NCBI RefSeq assembly: GCF_029222925.1 | Contig: NZ_JARHUI010000002.1 | Location: 660,564-724,563 of the forward strand | Reading direction: 5' to 3' | Length of the DNA stretch: 64,000 nucleotides | From: Algoriphagus sp. CAU 1675 | Lineage (GTDB): Bacteria > Bacteroidota > Bacteroidia > Cytophagales > Cyclobacteriaceae | In this document: positions 1 to 8,483 of the stretch, piece after piece | Layout of the letters: every line of letters starts with the position of its first letter | How positions within the stretch are numbered: the stretch's first letter is position 1 | Made by a program: the position numbers and the translations under genes | Notes under the pieces: generated by a model | The model's database searches: none | Told to the model about the DNA's origin: nothing | The model's input: only the letters and a program-made list of their open reading frames with translations

Positions 1-1913
1 CCAACATAGGTTTTTATAGGCCTGCCTTGCACATTAAATTCGACCTCATCTCCTATTTTCAAATTATTTCCTTCAGCAAATCCTTTTTCAAAACTCACAA
101 AAATAGAATCCCCTCTGCTGCCGGTTGGGATGAGTTCACCATCCGTAAGGGTTTCGGAGGTAATAAGCGTGTCTCTATAGGTTACTCTAAACTCCCGGTT
201 ATACAGCCAGCGAGAGTAATTTTCTTCATCCGGAAGCTCTTCATTTTCCCGCTTATCGATCCCATTGATCTCATTCAATTGCATGGTGACGATCGGTACT
301 TCCTGAATGATCCTCAAACCCCTTCCTGTGATCCTATCCTTCACATCTTCCAATTGAGAGGATTGAATATCGAATAGGAGCATATTCGGCTGATCCTCCT
401 TGTCTGCAAACCTTGCCTCTTCCAAGAGCTGGTTTTGCAAGAAAAAAAGCGTGCTGATCATCGCAGTACCCAAGCCAATGGTTGCAATTAGGGAGATGGT
501 TTGGTTATTGGGTCTATACAAATTGGCTAAGGACTGTCTTACTGTGTAGCGTAGTGAAATCGGCAAAAACCTCCTTACAGCCCACATAATTGCTTGTCCC
601 AACAACCATAACACTCCAAAGGCAAATACCACAAATCCCGTAAATCCAAAAGCGAAATCTACTCGATTCAATTGAAGAAAGCTGAATATCCAGATAAAGG
701 CTATGATCCCTGCCAGAACCAACCATCTCATAGGATCTTTGATCATGGAGGATTCTGCTGCTTCGGGTCTCAAGGTAGCCATAGGCGATACATTCCTGAC
801 CTTCAACAAAGGCAATAAAGCAAAGAGAAGCGACACAAAAAGCCCTGTAATGATCCCAAATCCAATAGAAAGCCAGGAGATTCCCACGGTCACTTCCACT
901 GGTAAAAAGTCCGCAAAAACAGAAGGGAGCACATATTGGAGGATAGTCCCAAGCAAGGCGCCCAAAGTTGCTCCTGCGAAGCCCATCACAAGGATCTCAA
1001 GTAGATAAATCAACAAAACATCCCTTGACGAAACTCCCAGACATCTCAGTACTGCCACAGAGGCCAGCTTTTCCTTTACAAATACATTTACGGCAGAGGC
1101 CACGCCTACACATCCCAATAATAAGGCAATGAAAGCAACTAGGCTCAGGAAGTTGGAGAGGTTCCCAAATGATCTTCCCGTTGAGCGTTTTCTATCCTCC
1201 ACCGTATCCGCATCCACGCGGTCCATTTCCCACTGCTCCTTGAATGGCTCAATGAGGGCTTCAACATCTGTCCCTTCAGCAAATTGGAAATAGCGATTGT
1301 ACCGGACACGGCTTCCGTACTGAACCAACCCCGTACCTTCCAGGTATTCCATGGGAATATACACTGCTGGGGCCACAGTGGCCGTGATGCCGGTTTGACC
1401 GGGAACTCTTTGAAGTTCCCCGACAATTTGGAATTCGAGTTCTCCAACTTTGATTCTATCTCCAACTACGGCATTAAACTGAGCCATCAGGACCTTTTCT
1501 ACCAAAGCCTTTGCCCCCCCGCTTCTGAAATCCTCCGCCCCATCTACTGGTATGGTTTCCAGACTACCATAAAAAGGAAAAGCACCTTCCAATGCCCGGA
1601 CTTGAGTCAGCCGACTAGCTCCAGTGCTTGGAAAGGAGACCATGGAGGCAAAATTGACTTCCGAAGCCATTTGGGTAGCCAAAGAGTCAATGGGCTGATC
1701 TCCCACCGGCTTATTATTATCCAAAACCAAGTCAGCCCCCAAAAGCTCCTTGGCTTGATTGTCAATGTCCTTGGTCAGGTTTTCCCCAAAAGAATTGATC
1801 GCCACCAAGGCTGCAATCCCGACTACAATGGAGGAAACAAACAACAATAGGCGGGACACATTTTTCCTGAAATCCCGCATAGCCATCTTACTAATCCATC
1901 CAAAATCAGGCAT
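1..1913 (-). CDS. FtsX-like ABC transporter permease (YbbP type), 3' end outside the window
   Basis: The frame is open from the ATG at 1913 to the left edge, giving 637 visible residues; I read it directly on the reverse strand. A transmembrane helix near residues 15-40 is followed by a large extracytoplasmic domain, a hydrophobic FtsX-type block from about residue 245 to 350, helices near 395-415 and another block starting near 465. This two-block plan is that of YbbP-type permeases, usually about 800 residues, so roughly a fifth is missing. The start overlaps the end of the ATPase gene by 8 bases, so the two are translationally coupled. With the TesA-like gene divergent on the other side, the layout matches E. 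coli tesA/ybbA-ybbP. The exported substrate is unknown; export of a lipid or lipoprotein is inferred from the family. Confidence 0.9.
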   Translation of the reverse strand, partial: MPDFGWISKMAMRDFRKNVSRLLLFVSSIVVGIAALVAINSFGENLTKDIDNQAKELLGADLVLDNNKPVGDQPIDSLATQMASEVNFASMVSFPSTGASRLTQVRALEGAFPFYGSLETIPVDGAEDFRSGGAKALVEKVLMAQFNAVVGDRIKVGELEFQIVGELQRVPGQTGITATVAPAVYIPMEYLEGTGLVQYGSRVRYNRYFQFAEGTDVEALIEPFKEQWEMDRVDADTVEDRKRSTGRSFGNLSNFLSLVAFIALLLGCVGVASAVNVFVKEKLASVAVLRCLGVSSRDVLLIYLLEILVMGFAGATLGALLGTILQYVLPSVFADFLPVEVTVGISWLSIGFGIITGLFVSLLFALLPLLKVRNVSPMATLRPEAAESSMIKDPMRWLVLAGIIAFIWIFSFLQLNRVDFAFGFTGFVVFAFGVLWLLGQAIMWAVRRFLPISLRYTVRQSLANLYRPNNQTISLIATIGLGTAMISTLFFLQNQLLEEARFADKEDQPNMLLFDIQSSQLEDVKDRITGRGLRIIQEVPIVTMQLNEINGIDKRENEELPDEENYSRWLYNREFRVTYRDTLITSETLTDGELIPTGSRGDSIFVSFEKGFAEGNNLKIGDEVEFNVQGRPIKTYV

Positions 1914-2583
1914 GGGCATCCTCCTGTATTTTTCCCCCTTTGATTTGAATGATTCTTTGGGTCTTTGCCGCCAGTTCCAAATCGTGAGTCACCAAAACCA
2001 ATGTAGTTCCTTGTTCCTTGTTCAGGTCAAAAATCAACTTTTCAATCATTTCCCCTGTCTCTGTATCAAGATTGCCAGTTGGTTCATCAGCAAAGAGAAT
2101 CTTAGGTTCGTTGGCAAAGGCCCTGGCAATGGAAACTCGCTGCTGTTCTCCGCCGGAAAGCTGAGTCGGATAATGACTCGCCCGGTCTCCGAGTCCTACT
2201 TTTTCCAAAAGCTCCTGCGCCTTTTGTCGGGCGTCTTTTCGTTTTTTGAGTTCCAGGGGAACCATGACGTTTTCCAGAGCGGTCAAGGTAGGAAGCAATT
2301 GGAAGTTTTGAAAAATGAAACCTACGTATCGGTTTCGGACTGCAGCCCTCTGATCTTCGGAGAGATTTTCAAGAGCCTCCCCATTGAGAATTACCGAACC
2401 GCTACTTGCTGAATCCAGGCCGGCGCAAAGTCCCAGCAAGGTGGTTTTACCACTTCCCGAAGGTCCAACAATCGAGATCGCCTCCCCCTCGGCAATATCA
2501 AAATTCACATGATCCAGAACCGTCAGCTTCCGGCTGCCGCTTTGATAAGTTTTACTCAGATTTTTAATAGAAAGTATATTCAT
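1906..2583 (-). CDS. ABC transporter ATP-binding protein (YbbA/LolD type)
   Basis: This 225-residue ATPase has Walker A GPSGSGKTT at 40-48, the ABC signature LSGGE at 142-146, Walker B ending in ADEP with Glu167, and the switch His200. The sequence ADEPTGNLD is typical of the LolD/MacB/YbbA group, which energises FtsX-type permeases on the cytoplasmic face. The ATG at 2583 is the first in frame and the N-terminus aligns with family members. The next gene starts inside its last codons and encodes the partner permease. The E. coli equivalent pair sits beside tesA, as here. LolD or MacB is an alternative label, but the gene neighbourhood favours YbbA. Confidence 0.93.
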   Translation of the reverse strand: MNILSIKNLSKTYQSGSRKLTVLDHVNFDIAEGEAISIVGPSGSGKTTLLGLCAGLDSASSGSVILNGEALENLSEDQRAAVRNRYVGFIFQNFQLLPTLTALENVMVPLELKKRKDARQKAQELLEKVGLGDRASHYPTQLSGGEQQRVSIARAFANEPKILFADEPTGNLDTETGEMIEKLIFDLNKEQGTTLVLVTHDLELAAKTQRIIQIKGGKIQEDAHA

Positions 2584-2830
2584 TGAAAAAGGGTCGAATT
2601 GTAAATGTTTTCAGTAAAACGGAAAGGTAGGGGCTTTGTTGACCGGCTACAGATTATTCTTTTGAAAATCATCCAAATAAAAGAAATATGAGCAACGAAT
2701 CTAAAAACAGAAAGTGGATTCGGCTAAAATCCGGTCTAAAAGGCCATTTCTTTCTATTCAAATAAAAATAGAGCAGGATTCCAGAACTTTTTTCCTTGAA
2801 TTTCTTTATTAATCCTAAGAGATTTAAAGC

Positions 2831-3526
2831 ATGAATTATAGCAAGCAATTACCGAGGGCAATTTTGGCCCTCATTATTTTGAGTATGGGATTCTTTTCCT
2901 GTGGAGAGTCCGAAACTAAAAAGAACAACCTATCAGAAACCTCAACTGAATCCACTGAAATCGTACCAGAGGAAAAGGCTAAAACCATTCTGTTTTTCGG
3001 AAATAGCCTGACCGCAGGATATGGAATCGATCAGGAGGATTCATTTTCCGGCCTGACCCAAAAACGAATTGACAGTTTGGGATACAACTATAGAGTGATC
3101 AACGGAGGCTTGAGCGGGGAAACTACCGCAGGAGGCCTGAGCCGCTTGGACTGGTTTCTGGAAGACCGTCCGGATATTTTCGTTTTGGAACTGGGGGGAA
3201 ATGACGGTTTGAGAGGAATACAACTGAGCGAAACTCGCCGAAACCTGGAAGGAATCATCGACAAAGTCAGGGAAAAATACCCTGAAACCATCATCATCCT
3301 TGCAGGAATGCAAATTCCACCTAACATGGGTCAGGAATACACTGAAGAATTTAAAACCATCTACCCCGAGGTGGCCCGAGAAAAAAATGTGACACTGATC
3401 CCGTTTTTACTGGAAGGAGTGGCTGGGAACCCGGAGCTTAACTTACCGGATGGAATCCACCCAACAGAAGAAGGTCATAAGATCGTTTTTGAGACCATTT
3501 GGCCATTTATTGAGAAGTTACTTTAA
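2831..3526 (+). CDS. TesA-like SGNH/GDSL esterase lipoprotein
   Basis: This is a 231-residue secreted hydrolase of the SGNH family (arylesterase, thioesterase I, lysophospholipase L1). A signal peptide ends in the lipobox FFSC, with the lipidated Cys at residue 24. After a Ser/Thr/Glu-rich linker, block I GNSLTAGYG carries the catalytic Ser59, GGND at 122-125 gives the oxyanion Asn124, and DGIH gives Asp207 and His210, so the catalytic set is complete. It is transcribed away from the YbbAP-like exporter with 247 bases between the two starts, the same relation as in E. coli. The E. coli enzyme is periplasmic and soluble, whereas this one is predicted to be membrane-anchored. The natural substrate cannot be read from the sequence. 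Confidence 0.92.
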   Translation: MNYSKQLPRAILALIILSMGFFSCGESETKKNNLSETSTESTEIVPEEKAKTILFFGNSLTAGYGIDQEDSFSGLTQKRIDSLGYNYRVINGGLSGETTAGGLSRLDWFLEDRPDIFVLELGGNDGLRGIQLSETRRNLEGIIDKVREKYPETIIILAGMQIPPNMGQEYTEEFKTIYPEVAREKNVTLIPFLLEGVAGNPELNLPDGIHPTEEGHKIVFETIWPFIEKLL

Positions 3527-3543
3527 ACTGCCTAAATATTCCA

Positions 3544-3585
3544 CGGTTCTGAAAAGCATCATATCTTTTCAGAACCGCTTTTTTA
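3544..3585 (+). terminator. Rho-independent terminator of the TesA-like gene
   Basis: A 13-base-pair perfect stem (3544-3556 with 3565-3577) with an 8-base loop is followed by a run of Ts, 17 bases after the esterase stop codon. Confidence 0.9.
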
Positions 3586-3687
3586 TCCTTCAATTTCGAA
3601 TTCTTCCAGCAATCCAATTTCGCTTCCTCTAATTTCAAAAGGAGAATTTTTTATCCTATATTTTCAACTTCATTAAAATTTTTCAAA

Positions 3688-5430
3688 ATGAGCTTTCAAA
3701 TCAAAACTTCCGGAGAGCCCTACGACGTCATCATCGTTGGTTCCGGAGCAGGTGGGGGCATGGCCTCCAAGATACTTTCCGAAGCTGGACTCGCCGTAGC
3801 AGTAGTAGAAGCTGGAGGGGATTTTGATCCTGCGAAAGATGAAGACAGAACACAATTGAGGCCACCATGGGAATCTCCTCGAAGAGGTGCCGGAACCCGG
3901 ATCCGTCCATTCGGCGACTTTGACCAAGCCATTGGCGGATGGGATATAGAGGGAGAGCCGTATACCCGAAAAAACGGGACCCAATTTGACTGGTTCCGAT
4001 CCAGAATGGTGGGAGGTAGAACCAACCATTGGGGTAGAATTTCCCTTCGTTTTGGCCCCAATGACTTCAAAAGAGCAAGCATTGACGGATTGGGTGACAA
4101 CTGGCCCATTGGATACGATGATCTCAAGCCTTACTATGACAAGGTAGACCAATTGATTGGGGTCTTTGGAACCAAAGAGGGCATCTACAATGAGCCTGAT
4201 GGATTTTTCCTTCCTCCTCCCAAACCAAGATTGCATGAACTCTTTATAAAAAAGGGAGCGGATAAGGCAGCAATCCCAATGATCCCTTCCCGCCTTTCCA
4301 TGCTGACTCGCCCCATCAACAATGAGCGGGGAGTCTGCTTCTTCTGCTCCCAGTGTAACCGTGCCTGTCAGGTGTATGCTGACTTCTCTGCAGGAACCTG
4401 TCTGGTACACCCAGCCATGAAAAAAGGAAAAGTAGACCTTTATACCCATTCCATGGTCCGCAAGGTAACTACCGATGACCAAGGAAAGGCAACCGGGGTT
4501 TCTTTCGTCAGCAAAGTGGACATGAAGGAATACAAACTCCGGGCACGCGTGGTAGTCCTTGGGGCATCTGCCTGTGAGTCCGCAAGAATCATGATGAATT
4601 CAACTTCCAAGTCACATCCGAATGGAATCGGTGCAGATTCGGGAGTATTGGGAAGATACCTGCACGACTCTACGGGAGCTGATAGAATGGGAATCATGCC
4701 TGACCTGATTGACCGGGACCGCTACAATGAAGACGGAGTGGGTGGTATGCACATGTATACTCCATGGTGGCTCGACAATAAAAAGCTGGACTTTGCAAGA
4801 GGCTATCATATCGAATACTGGGGCGGAATGGGCCAACCAGCCTATGGTACAGGCGGAAGCATGGATTCCATGCGTCAGTATATCAAGGATGAGTTTGGAA
4901 ATCCAAGCCCGAACGGGGGGTATGGTGAAGGATTGAAAAAAGACATTCGAAGAATTTACGGTTCTACTTTGGGAATGTCAGGTAGAGGAGAAAGTATTCC
5001 TCGCTACGACAACTACTGTGAAATCGACCCTAATGTGGTTGACAAATATGGAATTCCAGTTCTTAGATTCAACTACAATTGGACAGACCAGGAAATCAAG
5101 CAGGCCAAGCACATGCAGGACACCTTCGAAGAAATCCTGACCAATGCAGGAGCGATCTTGTTGGGTAAGAAACCCGGACCGGAAACAAAATATGGTTTGG
5201 CAGCGCCGGGAAGAATCATCCACGAAGTGGGAACCACCAGAATGGGAAATGATCCGAAAAGTTCCGTCGTCAACTCCAACTGCCAGGTACATGACTGCAA
5301 AAACCTGTTCGTAGTAGATGCAGGACCATTCGTATCTCAGGCGGACAAGAACCCAACCTGGACCATTTTGGCCCTCTCCTGGAGAACCTCAGATTACATT
5401 GTTTCAGAATTGACAAAGAAAAACATCTAA
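3688..5430 (+). CDS. GMC-family FAD oxidoreductase, dehydrogenase large subunit
   Basis: The 580-residue protein has an N-terminal FAD dinucleotide fold (GSGAGGG at 18-24), the GRTNHWG flavin-contact loop at 110-116, and the C-terminal GMC signature with His512 in HEVGTTRMG and Asn555 in NPT. It belongs to the sugar/gluconate dehydrogenase branch that passes electrons to a carrier rather than to oxygen. Residues 217-227 form CxxCxxCxxxC, with a further Cys238, consistent with an iron-sulphur relay as known for bacterial FAD glucose dehydrogenase. It has no signal peptide of its own, but the small-subunit gene follows after 3 bases and carries a Tat-like signal, so co-export of the folded complex is inferred. 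No cytochrome subunit gene is adjacent. The substrate is uncertain (sugar, polyol or sugar acid). Confidence 0.93.
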   Translation: MSFQIKTSGEPYDVIIVGSGAGGGMASKILSEAGLAVAVVEAGGDFDPAKDEDRTQLRPPWESPRRGAGTRIRPFGDFDQAIGGWDIEGEPYTRKNGTQFDWFRSRMVGGRTNHWGRISLRFGPNDFKRASIDGLGDNWPIGYDDLKPYYDKVDQLIGVFGTKEGIYNEPDGFFLPPPKPRLHELFIKKGADKAAIPMIPSRLSMLTRPINNERGVCFFCSQCNRACQVYADFSAGTCLVHPAMKKGKVDLYTHSMVRKVTTDDQGKATGVSFVSKVDMKEYKLRARVVVLGASACESARIMMNSTSKSHPNGIGADSGVLGRYLHDSTGADRMGIMPDLIDRDRYNEDGVGGMHMYTPWWLDNKKLDFARGYHIEYWGGMGQPAYGTGGSMDSMRQYIKDEFGNPSPNGGYGEGLKKDIRRIYGSTLGMSGRGESIPRYDNYCEIDPNVVDKYGIPVLRFNYNWTDQEIKQAKHMQDTFEEILTNAGAILLGKKPGPETKYGLAAPGRIIHEVGTTRMGNDPKSSVVNSNCQVHDCKNLFVVDAGPFVSQADKNPTWTILALSWRTSDYIVSELTKKNI

Positions 5431-5433
5431 GCC

Positions 5434-6138
5434 ATGAACAGAAGAGAAAACCTAAAACTACTCTTTGCTGGCTCCTTGGGAGCGGGCTTATTGATGACAG
5501 GATGCGAACCTGAGGAGGCTCCTGTTCAGGGACAGGTATTCACCGGAGGCACACCGGGAGGAAGAACCGAAGAGGAAAAAATAAGAGATGCCAAATTGCT
5601 GGCTGAAAAGTTTTTCACGGATGAGGAACGAAAAAAACTGGACACCTTGGTAGACATCATCATGCCAGCTGACTCCGAATCACCCGCTGCTACAGAATTA
5701 AAAGTGACGGATTTCATTGACTTTATGATGGTCGATCAACCGGGAAATCAAACCCGCATGAGAGGGGGACTGATGTGGTTGGATTTTGAGGCAGATGAAA
5801 AATTCGGAAAACCTTTCAATGAACTCAGCCATGAGCAGGTGATTGAGATTGTGGAGGAAGTAGCTTGGCCTGACAAAGCCAAACCTGAATATGAAGGAGC
5901 CGTAAGATGGTTCAATCTGTTGAGGAACCTGACTTGTTCAGGATATTTCTCCACCGAAGCCGGTTGGAAATACATGGGCTACAAAGGCAACCAGCCCAAC
6001 GTATGGGATGGGGTTCCTCAAAGTGTCCTTGATAAACACGGGCTTGCAAACCCCGAAAAATATGCTGATCTGTATCTCAAACCCGAGGACAGAGGCAAAA
6101 TAGCCCAGTGGGATGAAGAAGGAAATCTCATCGGTTAA
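5434..6138 (+). CDS. Gluconate 2-dehydrogenase subunit 3 family protein (small subunit of the GMC enzyme)
   Basis: This 234-residue protein begins with a twin-arginine-like signal (RRENLK) and a hydrophobic stretch ending in the lipobox LMTGC near residue 24, so it is probably exported by Tat and then lipidated. The mature region resembles the gluconate 2-dehydrogenase subunit 3 family, including the LDTLVDIIMPADSESPAA segment and a conserved C-terminal part. Members act as chaperone or escort for the flavin subunit. It lies 3 bases after the GMC gene, which lacks a signal, so it probably carries its partner out as a hitchhiker and anchors it facing the periplasm. A terminator follows immediately, so the two genes form a closed unit. 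Confidence 0.9.
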   Translation: MNRRENLKLLFAGSLGAGLLMTGCEPEEAPVQGQVFTGGTPGGRTEEEKIRDAKLLAEKFFTDEERKKLDTLVDIIMPADSESPAATELKVTDFIDFMMVDQPGNQTRMRGGLMWLDFEADEKFGKPFNELSHEQVIEIVEEVAWPDKAKPEYEGAVRWFNLLRNLTCSGYFSTEAGWKYMGYKGNQPNVWDGVPQSVLDKHGLANPEKYADLYLKPEDRGKIAQWDEEGNLIG

Positions 6139-6154
6139 ACGGTACTGAAACTTT

Positions 6155-6186
6155 AAAAAACCACGGCTAGAAACCGTGGTTTTTTC
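6155..6186 (+). terminator. Rho-independent terminator after the GMC dehydrogenase operon
   Basis: The stem pairs 6155-6166 (ending CCACGG) with 6174-6185 (starting CCGTGG), with a 7-base loop and a T-run, 17 bases past the stop. An upstream ATG at 6176 for the next gene would lie inside this hairpin, which supports the later start at 6224. Confidence 0.9.
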
Positions 6187-6223
6187 ATATAGTTGTATTT
6201 TCCCGAATTCAATTGATCAAATC

Positions 6224-7282
6224 ATGATAAAACGGTTTTCAAAAGCCACTTCTTGGTGTGCCCTGTTCCTCCTTCCATTACTTTTCGCATGTTCTAAAAG
6301 TGTCACTATGACCAGGCTTATGCCGGCGCCTGTATCTGTCCCAAATGAAATTCAGAAAATTGTAATCGTAGACCGAACCAAGCCCCAAAACGAGACGATT
6401 TCAATTATCGAGGGAATGATGACCGGAGAGCTGCCATTCGAAGTCAAAAACTCCATCCAAGCGACACTTTCTTCACTTCAGCAAAACCTCAACACCTCCC
6501 CAAGATTCGAGATCATACGAGCCAATGACCGCCTTACGGGAGGTCTATTCGGACAGGAATTTCCGGATCCACTGAGCTGGAGAACTGTTGGTCAACTTTG
6601 CCAAAAGTACCAAGCAGATGCCGTACTCACACTGGAGATGTTCAGTTCGGACTTCATAGTCACCGACAAGCAACAGATGATCAAAAAGGTGATCACCGAA
6701 GGTAAAACCAGAAGGACCATTGAGGTAATGGGCTATCGTTTGGAAGGAATAGCCTCGGTCAGTGCAGGCTTCCGCCTTTATGATCCCCAAACCCGGTCGA
6801 TCATTGATCAGCAAAGGTTTGAAAAAACAAATACCTGGTCTGCTGAAGCTGAAACCAAAACCCAAGCCATGGCACTCTTGATTGCAAAAGCAGATGCTAC
6901 ACGGATTGTGGGAGAAATGGCCGGTGCTGGTTATGCATCCAAAATCGCCCCTATGTACAGGAATATTTCCCGCCAGTTTTATCCAAAATCCAAAACACAT
7001 CCTGCAGTGGCCCAAGGTGCACGATTTGCGGATGTAGGGAAATGGGATGAGGCGATTGAAGTATGGGAGGATGCCCTCTACAATGCCGATGACAAATCCG
7101 GGGGTATGCTTTGCTATGATATAGCTGTAGCTTATGAAGTTTTGGGGATTTTAGAGTTGGCAAAAGAATGGGCTGGAAGAGCTTATACTGATTACGGACT
7201 CAAAAAAGGGAGGGATTATGTCAGAACCCTTAACTATGAGATTTCCAGGGAGGAGTTGGTGAACCAACAAATGAGTCAATAA
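6224..7282 (+). CDS. DUF6340-like lipoprotein
   Basis: The product has 352 residues from the ATG at 6224; an earlier in-frame ATG at 6176 falls inside a terminator and would bury the signal peptide. The signal sequence ends with LLPLLFAC (lipobox). The following part (conserved SVTMTRLMPAPVSVPNEI, then IVIVDRT) and a C-terminal helical region with a TPR-like flavour (GKWDEAIEVWEDALY, then a second helix pair) resemble Bacteroidota lipoproteins grouped as DUF6340. No catalytic motif was seen. It probably stands alone: a terminator lies before it and 61 bases separate it from the DUF4221 pair. The family name is from memory of the motif and is the uncertain part. Confidence 0.75.
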   Translation: MIKRFSKATSWCALFLLPLLFACSKSVTMTRLMPAPVSVPNEIQKIVIVDRTKPQNETISIIEGMMTGELPFEVKNSIQATLSSLQQNLNTSPRFEIIRANDRLTGGLFGQEFPDPLSWRTVGQLCQKYQADAVLTLEMFSSDFIVTDKQQMIKKVITEGKTRRTIEVMGYRLEGIASVSAGFRLYDPQTRSIIDQQRFEKTNTWSAEAETKTQAMALLIAKADATRIVGEMAGAGYASKIAPMYRNISRQFYPKSKTHPAVAQGARFADVGKWDEAIEVWEDALYNADDKSGGMLCYDIAVAYEVLGILELAKEWAGRAYTDYGLKKGRDYVRTLNYEISREELVNQQMSQ

Positions 7283-7343
7283 TTTTTTAGGTAAACACTT
7301 GAAAATAAACGCTTGATTTAGTTTATTAAGAAAAAATCAGGCA

Positions 7344-8483
7344 ATGGGAAAATTTTTAAACTTTGCGGTCCTGATGGCCGCATTTTTTGCTTGGGGGTGT
7401 AGCTCCGGCAATAGAGAAACCCAAACCATTTCCGGCTCCCAAGAATGGGAATTGGTAATCGAAGATTCGATTCAGGTGGATTACTTGGGTCGGGTAGATG
7501 GTTTGGAGTTTAAAAACGGAAAAGGGGTTCTTTTCAATTTCAAGGAAAATAAACTGTTGGAGTTTGACAAAAACGGAAAAATCCTTCATGCGCAAAGTTA
7601 TCCCTTCGATGGTCCAGACAAAGTCTTTTACCCGATACAGCTCAAATACACGGGAAATGGAAAGCTCTACGGCGCCAGCTTTATCGGATGGCTGTATGAG
7701 TTTAATTCAGACCTGACCTTCAAGCGTGAAATCAAATTGCCTTTTTTGACCGAAGCGAAAGATGGAGGCAGCTTAATAAGAGTGTTGGATGAATGGAGAG
7801 ACGAATTAATCCTGTATTATCCAGGTCGAGAAGGAGCCGATCCCTATGATTCTTTCTTTTTCAGAGATCATTATTTATTGGAAAAGGTAAATCCAGAAAC
7901 TGGAGAAGCTGAGCCAATGATCCGAATTCCCACCACGTCAAGATATTCCTCTGACAAATATTTTGAGAGGACTTGGGTGAACTTTGGCATTCTTGGAGAC
8001 ACTTTGTATCTGACCCTGGTAAACGAGCCTTTGATCCACCTCTATGATTTAGCTGAAAATGGAAAATATTTAAAAACTATCCCCTTCAATCCAAACAAAT
8101 TTGAGGACAATAGGGAACATAGTGAACCATATCAATACATCTCAGGGACCAGGATGCTAGATGCCAGAATTAAGCAACTTTTCCCCACCCGGGAAGGTAT
8201 TGTAGTCACCTACGACGAGGGAATTAGAGAAGATATTTTTGTGCAAAATGAGCTAAGGGACCCCAAAAAATTCCCGCTCTATCCCCAATTCCAAAATCAG
8301 GTTTTGAAAATCGTTCGGTTGGACGGGAGCCTTTCCAACGAAATCATCATTCCCAATCATATTGAGCGGTTGGTTGGAATCACCTCTCTGAGCGAACCTT
8401 TTTATGGCCTCCGAAACGACGAATGGATTGGCGAGGAACAGGATTATATTACCTTTTACAAACTTAAACTGATCAGAAAATGA
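7344..8483 (+). CDS. DUF4221-type beta-propeller lipoprotein, first of a tandem pair
   Basis: The protein has 379 residues, a signal peptide and the lipobox FFAWGC (Cys19). The mature part is mostly predicted beta-strand, with repeated blades such as VDYLGRVDGLEF and LLEFDKNGK, consistent with a six-bladed propeller of the DUF4221 type, a Bacteroidota surface or periplasmic family of unknown function. Its stop overlaps the start of the next gene (ATGA), and that gene encodes a clear homologue, sharing YxxSLVVDYLG-like openings and the R/K-YSS segment near residue 200. The pair probably arose by duplication and is made from one transcript. No enzyme motif was seen. Confidence 0.8.
   Translation: MGKFLNFAVLMAAFFAWGCSSGNRETQTISGSQEWELVIEDSIQVDYLGRVDGLEFKNGKGVLFNFKENKLLEFDKNGKILHAQSYPFDGPDKVFYPIQLKYTGNGKLYGASFIGWLYEFNSDLTFKREIKLPFLTEAKDGGSLIRVLDEWRDELILYYPGREGADPYDSFFFRDHYLLEKVNPETGEAEPMIRIPTTSRYSSDKYFERTWVNFGILGDTLYLTLVNEPLIHLYDLAENGKYLKTIPFNPNKFEDNREHSEPYQYISGTRMLDARIKQLFPTREGIVVTYDEGIREDIFVQNELRDPKKFPLYPQFQNQVLKIVRLDGSLSNEIIIPNHIERLVGITSLSEPFYGLRNDEWIGEEQDYITFYKLKLIRK

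Noticed and set aside
1759..2412. 217-codon frame overlapping the ABC ATPase gene on the opposite strand
   Set aside because: The minus-strand ATPase has complete Walker motifs; the plus frame does not resemble a protein family.
3673..4482. Long open frame antisense to the GMC dehydrogenase gene
   Set aside because: It mirrors the codons of a clearly recognised enzyme and has no family resemblance or start context; treated as a shadow frame.
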